Source: DATCRE01 sp964235605
GTDB taxonomy: Bacteria > Bacteroidota > Bacteroidia > Cytophagales > Cyclobacteriaceae
DNA: 53,453 nt
Direction of reading: 5' to 3'
Assembly: GCA_964235605.1 (NCBI GenBank)
Contig: CAXSCR010000029.1
Location: 1-53,453, forward strand
The notes beneath the pieces were generated by a model that did no database searches, was not told the DNA's origin, and saw nothing but the letters and a program-made list of their open reading frames with translations. Position 1 is the stretch's first letter; every line of letters starts with the position of its first letter. The translations under genes were made by a program, and so were the position numbers. This document shows positions 9,681-17,658 of this stretch, in pieces.

Positions 9681-9706
9681 TTGGCCACATACCTTTGTGT
9701 GGTCAA
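9681..9706 (+). promoter_or_regulatory. Promoter -7 box inside a palindrome (candidate operator)
   Basis: TTGGCCACA (9681-9689) and TGTGGTCAA (9698-9706) form an inverted repeat with 8 of 9 paired bases. The 8-base spacer is TACCTTTG, a perfect TAnnTTTG -7 element. A protein bound to the palindrome would cover the promoter, so repression is the natural reading. The transcript would start near 9704 and the reductase ATG is at 9723. No regulator gene is adjacent. Confidence 0.55.
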
Positions 9707-9722
9707 ATTCAAATTTCTAATA

Positions 9723-10586
9723 ATGATAATTATTACAGGAGCAACAGGCAGCATCGGCAGTGAACTTTGTAGGTTATTAGCAAATGATCAAATACGGGCA
9801 CGGGCAATGTGTCGCAGACAGGAACAATTGTCCCGCTTTATAGAAATGGGCCATCACGCCGTGCTTGCAGATTTCGATCAACCGGATTCTCTCAAACAAG
9901 CAATGCAGGGATGCGGCAAATTATTTTTATTGACCTCGCCAGATGAAGGCCATTTTGAACGGGAAAGGAGAATAATTGACATTGCTGTAAAATCGGGCAT
10001 TAAGCGTATTGTGCGCATATCTACAGCAGATGCTAATTTGAGCGCAAAATTGGCTTATGCAAGGTCACACGCAGAAATTGACCATTACCTAAGGGCCCAG
10101 CCGGTCGATTGGACTATTCTTCGCCCTACTGGATTCATGCAAAATTTTATAGAGTCAAGTTATGCCATTTCAAAGGGCAGTTTACCCCACATGATGGCAG
10201 ACGGGCAAATAAGTTATATCGACTTGCGGGATATTGCATTGGTGGCTAAACTTGCCTTAACAGAAAATAGGCATCATAGAGCCGTTTATTTTCTGACAGG
10301 AAAAGAATCGCTATCCGTAAATGCTGTCGCTGAATACCTTACAAACGGCTTAGGTATGAAAGTGGAGACTAGCAACATTACAGAAGCCGAAATGCGCAAA
10401 ATACTTTCCTATAGTGGTATGTCTGGATGGCTTAAAGACGCACTAATTGACCAGTTCATTATCGGAGCAAATGGCTGCGAAATAGATGTTACGGAAGAAG
10501 TACAACGTATTACAGAAAAACCACCGCGTAGCTTCGCACAGTTTATAGCAGATTATAAAAAGCAATTTCTAACACCACATCACTAA
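9723..10586 (+). CDS. NmrA-like NAD(P)-binding SDR family protein
   Basis: Atypical short-chain dehydrogenase/reductase-fold protein of the NmrA/QOR2/azoreductase-like group, probably cytosolic, using NAD(P)H or sensing it. The 287-residue product begins MIIITGATGSIGSELCRLL with the Rossmann motif GATGSIG at residues 6-12, has the region ERRIIDIAVKSGIKRIVRIS (about 90-110) and ILRPTGFMQNF (about 140), all characteristic of the family; the catalytic YxxxK of classical SDRs is not evident, as usual in NmrA-like proteins. The ATG at 9723 begins at the Rossmann strand and sits correctly behind the promoter; an earlier TTG at 9681 lies inside the promoter. Followed after 4 bases by a membrane protein gene, likely one operon. 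Confidence 0.88.
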   Translation: MIIITGATGSIGSELCRLLANDQIRARAMCRRQEQLSRFIEMGHHAVLADFDQPDSLKQAMQGCGKLFLLTSPDEGHFERERRIIDIAVKSGIKRIVRISTADANLSAKLAYARSHAEIDHYLRAQPVDWTILRPTGFMQNFIESSYAISKGSLPHMMADGQISYIDLRDIALVAKLALTENRHHRAVYFLTGKESLSVNAVAEYLTNGLGMKVETSNITEAEMRKILSYSGMSGWLKDALIDQFIIGANGCEIDVTEEVQRITEKPPRSFAQFIADYKKQFLTPHH

Positions 10587-10590
10587 GATT

Positions 10591-11019
10591 ATGAAATCTA
10601 TTTCAGTTGGTAAGATATTAATTACACTGGTATGCCTTATGACAGCATTTGGCTCATACGCTTTTGACTGGAACGATACTCACATATTTAACGATAAGTG
10701 GCCTCCACATGCCAAATTCCATAATGCACAAACAATGATGCTTGGCTCATTACTTGGGCTGTTTGCCCTCTGGGTACTGTGGTTTAGAAATGGAAACAGA
10801 CGTGCCAACCTTCAGTTATCTGTAACATTAGCTACATTCTATTGGATAGGCCAGATAGGTGCAAGTTTGTTTCCTGGAACAGCGCTGCGTGATCCGGAGT
10901 TTACGCACCCCGGACAATTACCTGCCCAACTTATTGTATGTGTTGTAATCTTCATCCTATTGGGAATTGCCTTTTTCATGGAGACAAAAATCAATATTGA
11001 CCACACTCATGAAAATTGA
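10591..11019 (+). CDS. Small four-helix membrane protein, possibly DUF6640-like
   Basis: Integral membrane protein of 142 residues with about four hydrophobic helices (7-24, 48-64, 80-97, 112-130). The first loop contains a WNDTHIFNDKWPPHAKFHN motif with conserved-looking Trp, His and Pro residues, which I associate with the uncharacterised DUF6640 family, though from memory only. It starts 4 bases after the NmrA-like gene and so is probably co-transcribed. The function is unknown; the pairing suggests a role tied to the reductase or its inducer. The ATG at 10591 begins a credible first helix or signal peptide. Confidence 0.75.
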   Translation: MKSISVGKILITLVCLMTAFGSYAFDWNDTHIFNDKWPPHAKFHNAQTMMLGSLLGLFALWVLWFRNGNRRANLQLSVTLATFYWIGQIGASLFPGTALRDPEFTHPGQLPAQLIVCVVIFILLGIAFFMETKINIDHTHEN

Positions 11020-11804
11020 CATTAAAAACCGAAAATTTGGAAGATGTTATCGATCACTTGGTGTTTGCATACATCGTTATTAATCCGGTCTTCACTTTGC
11101 TAATCACGACAACAGTAGTTTGATACACTTGTACTGCAATTTGATGTAGATATTTAGGCAGTCGTTACCAGACTATGTATCATTTATTTCGGTGCCTGCG
11201 TTTGATTAAACTTCGCTATTAAACACAAAAGAAAAGTCTTGACAAAAAATGAGGCCTTCTATCATAATTGAGTCACCCCCACCTGGCGGAAGCGTCCGCT
11301 TGTGCCTATAAATTTCAAGGGTTCGCTTGCTTACGTAATCGGCAATAGAAACAGATTCGTCTTTTTAAACCAAATCTATTCAGCATAACTGTTCAGCATA
11401 ACAAGCCCTTAGCATTAGATACGAATGAATTAATAGATCAAAAACTTGAGTCCATTAATCTTAAACCGGTAGCGAATACAGGTAGATATATTATTATAAC
11501 GAATACAGGTAGGTATTATATAATATACCATCGCTACAGGACTTATATCTCAATGTAACTTTCATGCTACGAATATATCTGCCCTCCAGGGTGTCCAGGA
11601 CTTAGTTTTATCTTAGGTTCACGGCTATGATGACGCCACTGGCCGAGGCGTGAGAATGTTTCCATAGGCTACTAATACCTTCGTTGTTAGATACCCTCAG
11701 AACGTATTGGCCACCTTCAACCTCAATCGCGTTTAGTCATAAAATATACTGAACGGTATATTTTCTGAATAATTTATCAGGCTCGTTTCTGAAGCTTATT
11801 ACTA
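11020..11804. other. Gene-free stretch with small repeats and a possible coding remnant
   Basis: The 785 bases between the reductase operon and the mannanase gene hold no intact gene. A 13-base motif CGAATACAGGTAG occurs twice about 29 bases apart (near 11473 and 11502). On the minus strand about 11610-11735 there is a 40-codon open run including IEVEGGQYVLRVSNNEG, which resembles the end of a beta-sandwich domain of a secreted protein, with a stop before and after and no start. I treat it as a possible gene fossil. Confidence 0.4.
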
Positions 11805-12965
11805 TTAATGCTTCTCATAGCCTTGTATACTTGACATATTATCTTTAATTGTATTGACAGTTATGTAATCGTCTGTTAAGTACCAATTTAATGATTGCTT
11901 TGTTGCGGTTCGGTCATCTGAGTAATGGAAAAATACGATCGACTTAACTGCCGGATAATTGACTTGCAAACTATCTAGCGCCTCGGCAAACCATTCGCTT
12001 CTATCACCACCAATGGTAAGTGAACCGAACTCGGCAATCATAATAGGCTTGTTGAATATCGCTAGTCGGTTATAGCAATCTCCAAATATTTCTTTGAAAC
12101 TCCACCATTTACTCCAAGATGCAACAGTGCCGTAATTCAAAACACCTGACCCGACGTAGTCAACATATGAAGGGCCTGGATAAAAATCTTTAAACATTCC
12201 ATATGCGGGATGCGGACTCCAAACCCATAAAATATTGGTTGCCCCTTCTTTTTCAAAAAGTTCATGCATGTGTATCCATGCGGCCTTAAAATCCTTTGGT
12301 GAATTATTTTGCGGACCCCACGCGTAGCGGTAAGGATCGTTCATTTCATGTGCTACCCTTAAAAAGATTGGTGACCTAACTTTTTTTGCCTCTCTTGCCC
12401 ATTCTGTTAAATAAAAATCGTAAACTCCTTGTGCTACATCGGCAAGGCCACGCTTATCACGCCTTGCTAACGGGGGAAGGCCGGGGTGTTTGGTCTCATC
12501 AAAATCTGTAAGCCAGGGCTCCCATGTTATTACAGGAATTGAGCCTAATTCTACTATGCCCTCAACTTGGAATTTCGGAAATTTCTCGTCGAATTTATCA
12601 CCCCACGCTGTGTAGATCTGAATGAGCGGCAAAGTTGTATGCAGTGAGTCTTCGAGGTGAACAATACCTTCAAAATTATCGCTCGTGCTATTGTCATAAG
12701 CACCAAATAAAAATCTATCCGGATTTTTAAGCAATGCCATATTGTTTTTATAGGGTCTTAACCATTTTAATTTATTCTCTCTTTTACCCATTCGTTGATT
12801 CACAATGAGTTTTGTTTCCAATAAGATAACTGTTTCCTGTGCATGTGAAAGAAAATTTCCAAGTGGCCCTCTTAGTTTATTGCCTGCAATTAAAAGCAAA
12901 AAAACCAGACTAATTCCAAAAAAAATGGAAACTACTACCGCGGTGATTCTATATCTTCTTTTCAT
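11805..12965 (-). CDS. Membrane-anchored GH26 (beta-mannanase-like) glycoside hydrolase
   Basis: Predicted glycoside hydrolase of family 26, a clan GH-A retaining enzyme group that mostly cuts beta-1,4-mannan. The 386-residue product has one N-terminal membrane anchor (about 8-28) and then a TIM-barrel. Glu207 in RVAHEMN fits the acid/base and Glu312 in IAEFGS the nucleophile; GSIPVITWEPW near 140 and WVWSPHP near 250 are further family marks. It overlaps the GT2 synthase gene by 17 bases, so it is translated from the same message. Most exopolysaccharide synthase operons carry a hydrolase or lyase that trims the polymer in the periplasm (BcsZ, PgaB, AlgL), and I infer that role here. Substrate is inferred only from the family. 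Confidence 0.88.
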   Translation of the reverse strand: MKRRYRITAVVVSIFFGISLVFLLLIAGNKLRGPLGNFLSHAQETVILLETKLIVNQRMGKRENKLKWLRPYKNNMALLKNPDRFLFGAYDNSTSDNFEGIVHLEDSLHTTLPLIQIYTAWGDKFDEKFPKFQVEGIVELGSIPVITWEPWLTDFDETKHPGLPPLARRDKRGLADVAQGVYDFYLTEWAREAKKVRSPIFLRVAHEMNDPYRYAWGPQNNSPKDFKAAWIHMHELFEKEGATNILWVWSPHPAYGMFKDFYPGPSYVDYVGSGVLNYGTVASWSKWWSFKEIFGDCYNRLAIFNKPIMIAEFGSLTIGGDRSEWFAEALDSLQVNYPAVKSIVFFHYSDDRTATKQSLNWYLTDDYITVNTIKDNMSSIQGYEKH

Positions 12966-14562
12966 AATTAATTGTGTTTATTTTTAAAATATCTACGTGC
13001 GACCACGGCTCATCTTCTTTAAGCGTTCTTGATTCTAATGCGGCCAGCAATCCACCAACTGACATGATCCAAGCAACGGAAGCAAAACCTATCATTGCCC
13101 ATGTTTTTTCTGCTGAAAGAATGATTTCACTCTCTGGCATGACAAAGCGCCGGTAAAGAAATACTGAAACTAATACGCAGACAAACATAATAATGTGAAT
13201 AATGAGTGGTCTGGCAAAAGGTGTAAATGTATTCACCGCTTTTTTTGCTGTTGGTATATAAGGAATTTCTGCGTTGACTACCGCTAATAAAAAACCAAGT
13301 AGAAATACGGGCCAGCAAGCATACTTCAAAACGGTTCCCCTCCAATGTAAACCGCCTTCGATTTCAGGATGACACATCCACACCTGAATAAACATGTAAA
13401 TCACAACACCAAAAAAGGCAACCATTGAACCATTAACAAAGAAATCTGCAAATGACATTTTTGCTGGAACAATGGCTGTTAAAAAAAACAAAAACGGAAT
13501 TAGCGTAAAGAACAATTGCGTAACGCCAACGAGGTAATATGTACCGATGGTGAAATAGGTAAGTCTTTGCCAGAATGATAATTTTTTAAAGAGTCTTGGC
13601 AATTCCACAAACGTGACTTCAAAAACTCCACGCGACCACTTTAGCTGTTGCTTGCAGAATGAGCCGAGATCTTCTGGCACAAGACCCCTGCTTACAATGA
13701 CCGGATTATAAATTGATTTCCAACCTTCGGCATGTAGTCTAATTGAAGTGATTAAATCTTCCGCTAAACCTATACCATGACCACCAATGCTTTCTAAAGC
13801 CTTTCTTCTGAACGTACAATTTGCACCAATAGCAACTGCACAACCTAAGCCATGCAAACTCATTTGTGTTGGGCCATAGAAAGTATAAGTTTGCTCTGCT
13901 GCGCCGGCCGCGGTGAAAGACCTGTATTGATTATAATATGCTTGCGAAACTTGAACGAAACCAATTTTATCATCTTCAAAAAATCCCAGTGTATGATCAA
14001 AGAATTGCGGAAAAGGAATATGATCAGGATCAAGTACAAGAATAAAATCTTCTTTTGTAAGCTTAAGTGCCTTATTGATCTTACCTGCCTTGGCACCCGG
14101 TATACCAACAAGCTCAAGCCACACAGCACCATGTTTTTCTGCAACAGCCTTAAAGGCCGGATCGCGTGTATCGTCTAACAGATAAGTGGTATGCGGATAG
14201 GAAATATTTTTACAAGCCTCCAACGTTTTATCAAACATCGAGAGCGGCTCTCCCGGAGAGCTGGTGGTAAATATTGCCACACTCAGATTTGCTTTAGGTA
14301 GAATACTTTCGGGTTTAAGGATTCTTAGATAGCTTATCCATATTACAACGAGCCTTGCTAATCCATACCAGAAGAATAAACTCAACAGAATAAAAAGAAA
14401 AATATTACCTACATGTTCTTGTCTAAACCACCAGTCTCCAAATAAAAGTATAGTAACTATGCCACCAATTACCAGAACCAATAGAATCACACGATGTAAC
14501 CACATTATCTCACGTGCCTCACGAAATATCCACAGATCTCTTTTTGTACTAATTCTTTTCAT
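12949..14562 (-). CDS. Processive GT2 glycosyltransferase, cellulose-synthase-like
   Basis: Inner-membrane polysaccharide synthase expected to polymerise sugar nucleotides and thread the chain out. The 537-residue product has two N-terminal membrane helices, a cytosolic GT-A domain and about five C-terminal helices. Catalytic marks: Asp178 and Asp180 in LDPDH, catalytic-base region Glu268-Asp269 in LAEDLITS, and Q305-Q-L-K-W309 for the QxxRW motif with Lys replacing Arg. No PilZ domain follows, so c-di-GMP control as in BcsA is not visible. An earlier ATG at 14607 would overlap the upstream gene by 23 bases and cannot be excluded; I prefer 14562, which begins MKRISTKRD. It lies between the TPR outer membrane gene and the GH26 gene in one tight operon. 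Confidence 0.9.
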   Translation of the reverse strand: MKRISTKRDLWIFREAREIMWLHRVILLVLVIGGIVTILLFGDWWFRQEHVGNIFLFILLSLFFWYGLARLVVIWISYLRILKPESILPKANLSVAIFTTSSPGEPLSMFDKTLEACKNISYPHTTYLLDDTRDPAFKAVAEKHGAVWLELVGIPGAKAGKINKALKLTKEDFILVLDPDHIPFPQFFDHTLGFFEDDKIGFVQVSQAYYNQYRSFTAAGAAEQTYTFYGPTQMSLHGLGCAVAIGANCTFRRKALESIGGHGIGLAEDLITSIRLHAEGWKSIYNPVIVSRGLVPEDLGSFCKQQLKWSRGVFEVTFVELPRLFKKLSFWQRLTYFTIGTYYLVGVTQLFFTLIPFLFFLTAIVPAKMSFADFFVNGSMVAFFGVVIYMFIQVWMCHPEIEGGLHWRGTVLKYACWPVFLLGFLLAVVNAEIPYIPTAKKAVNTFTPFARPLIIHIIMFVCVLVSVFLYRRFVMPESEIILSAEKTWAMIGFASVAWIMSVGGLLAALESRTLKEDEPWSHVDILKINTINYEKKI

Positions 14563-14584
14563 CTTCCAAAATATACGGCTATAA

Positions 14585-16096
14585 CTATTTCCAAAATTTG
14601 CTAACAATACTGCATCCTACCAAATTGCTCCGGTAGAAAAACGTATTGCGATAAGTATAATATGCATTCAAATTAATTTTCTGATTCACGCTCACGCTCA
14701 ACGATGCCGTTGCTTCCATCGGGTGCACAGAAATTTTTGCATAATCCTTCATTAAAATGTATTTACCATCACTATCTCCTTGTAAAAAGAAATAAGGGAT
14801 CTGTGAATAGGCCACGACACCCGCATTCAGGTTAATGTTAAGTTTAACAAATGAATTAGGCTGTAGCGTAAAAAATAAAATTAAAGCATGTGTATTTTGT
14901 CGCTTCGGTGTAAAATAAGGATTATAGTAGCCTGTTATGGCTGCACCTGGTACGTATGTGGCCACAATTTCAGAGACAGACTGTGTTGTTCTGCATCTAT
15001 TTACTTTTGAATCACTATATACAAACGAATACCCCGCCATCATACTAACTTTTGAAGAAAATTTTAGAGGTGGTGCAAGTAAATAAGCATAAGCAGAATA
15101 AACATAATTATGATCATCAAATGAATATCTGTCATAGGCGATTTTACCACTGAATCCCTGTGGATTATTAAGATTTAGTGATGATCCAAAATGCTTTGAC
15201 ATGACAAGTGTATCAATGCTTGATAGTGTATTGAAATAAGGTTTAAGCTCCTTCTCAACATGAACAGACAGATGCTTTGTTAATTTTTGATTTAAAGAAA
15301 TAACACCAAGCCAACGGGTTGCATTTCTATATGGATATTTAACCATACCTGTACCGTAGGTTAGTGTTGTTCCCGTTGATGAAAAACTCGACTTGTTATT
15401 AATCATAATCACAGCCGCATTCAAGGTGCCACCATGCTTCATAAAGATTGGTATATATAAGCTTGCCTGGGGAGAAAATAAACAATTAACCTTGAGGCCG
15501 GTTTCTAGTGAAGGTTTAAAAAAACGTAAAGGTTGCGTATCGGTATGATAATCGTTGCCGAGTTGCAGCCATGGAGCACCCGATATAGTAATATCGCGCT
15601 GTATGTTTTTAGCAGTTACATTATCCTTTTCCTCGTGTAAAAAGGCTTTAATTTCTTTGCTGGCTTTTGAAATATTGCCCTCGTAATAGTAAGCTTGCGC
15701 CAGTGCAAGTTTTGCTTCCTCTTTTGTTTCTTCGTAGGTTTTTAATTTATTCAACCAAGGGTACGCTTTTCTATACTTTCCAATACTCACCAGCATTCGC
15801 GCATAGTCAAGTTGTAAAAAAGCATTGGCAGGTTGAATGTTTATTGCCTGTTCGTAAAGTTTTTGTGATCTATTAAAATTCTTTTGCCAATATTCAGTTT
15901 TAGCATACAACCAAATGGCATTTAAATCTTTAGGGTGGTGTTCACAATAATGAATTAACAAATTTTCTGCTTCCGGAATATGGTTATCCTTATGAAGCTG
16001 GTTAACCCATTGGAGCGTATCTGTAATATTCTGCGAGTGAAGCGTAGTGTTTCCAAAATAAACTAATCCAAGTAAAATAAAATATCTGCCACGCAT
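14585..16096 (-). CDS. TPR plus outer membrane beta-barrel protein (polysaccharide export type)
   Basis: Secreted protein of 503 residues with a signal peptide (about 1-21), three to four TPR-like helical repeats (about 30-190), and a C-terminal half of alternating aromatic/polar strands (about 200-503) that reads as an outer-membrane barrel, resembling the YaiO-type layout. The combination of periplasmic TPR scaffold and barrel is what PgaA, BcsC and AlgK/AlgE provide for their synthases. It is the first gene of the operon with the GT2 and GH26 genes and is preceded by tandem repeats that carry promoter elements. The export role is inferred from architecture and neighbours; sequence family is less certain. 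Confidence 0.8.
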   Translation of the reverse strand: MRGRYFILLGLVYFGNTTLHSQNITDTLQWVNQLHKDNHIPEAENLLIHYCEHHPKDLNAIWLYAKTEYWQKNFNRSQKLYEQAINIQPANAFLQLDYARMLVSIGKYRKAYPWLNKLKTYEETKEEAKLALAQAYYYEGNISKASKEIKAFLHEEKDNVTAKNIQRDITISGAPWLQLGNDYHTDTQPLRFFKPSLETGLKVNCLFSPQASLYIPIFMKHGGTLNAAVIMINNKSSFSSTGTTLTYGTGMVKYPYRNATRWLGVISLNQKLTKHLSVHVEKELKPYFNTLSSIDTLVMSKHFGSSLNLNNPQGFSGKIAYDRYSFDDHNYVYSAYAYLLAPPLKFSSKVSMMAGYSFVYSDSKVNRCRTTQSVSEIVATYVPGAAITGYYNPYFTPKRQNTHALILFFTLQPNSFVKLNINLNAGVVAYSQIPYFFLQGDSDGKYILMKDYAKISVHPMEATASLSVSVNQKINLNAYYTYRNTFFYRSNLVGCSIVSKFWK

Positions 16097-16128
16097 TTAA
16101 TTTCAAATGTTGCTTTATATATGATTAA

Positions 16129-16198
16129 CCAAATATAATGTATGTTATATATGAAAAGCCAAATATAATGTATGTTATATATAAAATACCAAATATAA
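16129..16198 (-). repeat. 30-bp tandem repeats carrying chained promoter elements
   Basis: Two full and one partial copy of a 30-base unit beginning CCAAATATAATGTATG start at 16129, 16159 and 16189; a degenerate half copy precedes at about 16111. On the minus strand each copy contains TATATTTG, a perfect TAnnTTTG -7 box (16137-16130, 16167-16160, 16197-16190). With the 30-base period the TTTG of one box lies 22 bases before the next box, within the 17-23 range accepted for the -33 element, so each copy can serve as the -33 of the next. The nearest box would start transcripts near 16123, 27 bases before the exopolysaccharide operon ATG. Confidence 0.7.
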
Positions 16199-16199
16199 A

Positions 16200-17619
16200 C
16201 TATCATAACATCGATAAAATACAAACCTTAAAATTACCCTACACTTTCGTATAGCATGTCTAATACGGTTAGCATAATAAGGTCGATGTTTTTTTTTCGC
16301 ATTATATATCTCGAATCATCGAGTACAGCATTCCAATTGTGGGCGACGGTTCATGTGGTTCTGTAGAAAATATGTAGATGAGTTGAGTATTTTCTTTGAG
16401 TTGCATTTTTTTTCGGTACCCAGTGTGTGTCACTCTTTCATTGCATTAATTTTCTTTGCATGCTAATGGTTTCGGCAACCTTTGGGCAAAAGGTATACAA
16501 CAACACGTATAAAGTGAAGTGAAGCAATAGGTGAAGTTACAGACGTATATGCATGAAACTATCTTAACGTCAATATAAGCTGGCCCAGACAACTGTTAGC
16601 TAGGGTGATCAACACGTGATTACATGTAGCTTAGTTGACTGACAAATGTTAGGCAGCTAATAGTATGTTGATGTGTCTGCTTCAACATGCTTTGTAACTC
16701 AAAATGTTAACCAGCTTAAATTCTCACAACTTCTTATAACGAGCAGGCACGTCTTACAAGAACCGCTACGTAAGATCCATATCATGAAAACCGATGTCAA
16801 AGCATCGCTTGATAAAAAAATTTTAAACGATACAATGATAAGATAATAAGCACATCAACCCAGATGATCAAGTTGTTGAAAGATTTGTTAAGACTCATTA
16901 TACTTGAGGAACAGTAAAACATTAAAAACATAACCTAGCCTCATTCATTACCAATATACAGGAGGATCTTGAACTTATTATCGATTTCTAAGTTTTATGC
17001 AGTGGACTCACATGTCGAGGTCATGTAAAGGATTTGTATTTTTAACCAGGTGGCATAACGAATAAGTAAAAGCTGTAGATTACAATCATAGTTTGAAAGC
17101 GCAAAACCTCCATGTAAATAGCTTGTAATATTGAAAGTTGCGCCAATCCAGTTCATAAAGCATTATTAAAATGGTTCGCGTTCCAGTAAAAAAAAATTTC
17201 ATAAACTTCATGAGAAGAAATTCTTTTTTTATATCAATAGTTCGTAAAAATGACGCTTAATCAACTATCAGTTTTTTAAATTAAAAGCGATTTCTCCTGT
17301 TTAGATTACAAACAAATATTTATAGGACAGATCTGGTGCGTAGCGAGAGCAAGCTGTACTCATAATATAAAATCAGGTCCGCCTGATAACGTACCATTTG
17401 GTGGAGTAAATAAAGGGGATAATTTTCAAGAATCAAAAATGGTTTTTCGATTATTTAACCGATATCTTTTTCCCGTAGATTAATGGAATTGCCCATAAAC
17501 AAAATTAACGGATCTTTTAAAAACCTGACTCAACGCGAATTATTCGGATGAACGTTACTTCATTATCTTTTTAATTCGTAAAATTTACTCTCCAAGCCGC
17601 ATGTTTTGCCCGGTCTACG
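16200..17619. other. Long gene-free region
   Basis: About 1.4 kb with no open frame that looks coding on either strand. The only structure I can support is the minus-strand copy of an interspersed repeat at 16982-17302, listed separately. Several short inverted repeats around 16590-16680 share TGTTAG and AGCTAG words but form nothing I can name. Confidence 0.5.
16982..17302 (-). repeat. Interspersed repeat, copy 1 (long form)
   Basis: Reverse complement of this segment aligns along its length with 36321-36529. Shared blocks in order: CAGG(A)GAAATCGCTTTT, TTGATATAAAAAAA, CTCATGA, TACTGGAACGC, AATAATGCTTTATGAACTGG, CAATATTACAAGCTATTT, TGGAGG, CGACATGT, and CTGCATAAAACTT. This copy contains about 85 bases between TGGAGG and CGACATGT that the other lacks, and about 30 more near the TTGATATA block. 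No transposase or clear terminal inverted repeats are seen. Confidence 0.75.
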
Positions 17620-17627
17620 TATATTTG
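17620..17627 (+). promoter_or_regulatory. Promoter -7 box of the SNF2 helicase gene
   Basis: TATATTTG matches TAnnTTTG exactly and lies 39 bases before the helicase ATG, giving a leader of about 25 bases. A matching -33 TTTG at the right distance is not clear; a TTTG at 17605-17608 is too close. Confidence 0.45.
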
Positions 17628-17658
17628 CCAGTCTGCAAATGGGGACAAACTTTTATTT

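Noticed and set aside
16129..16198. 30-bp repeats as a small CRISPR array
   Set aside because: The units are directly adjacent with no unique spacers, and no cas gene is near.
16590..16680. Short TGTTAG/AGCTAG repeats as an attachment site or transposon end
   Set aside because: No consistent arm length or flanking duplication could be found by eye.
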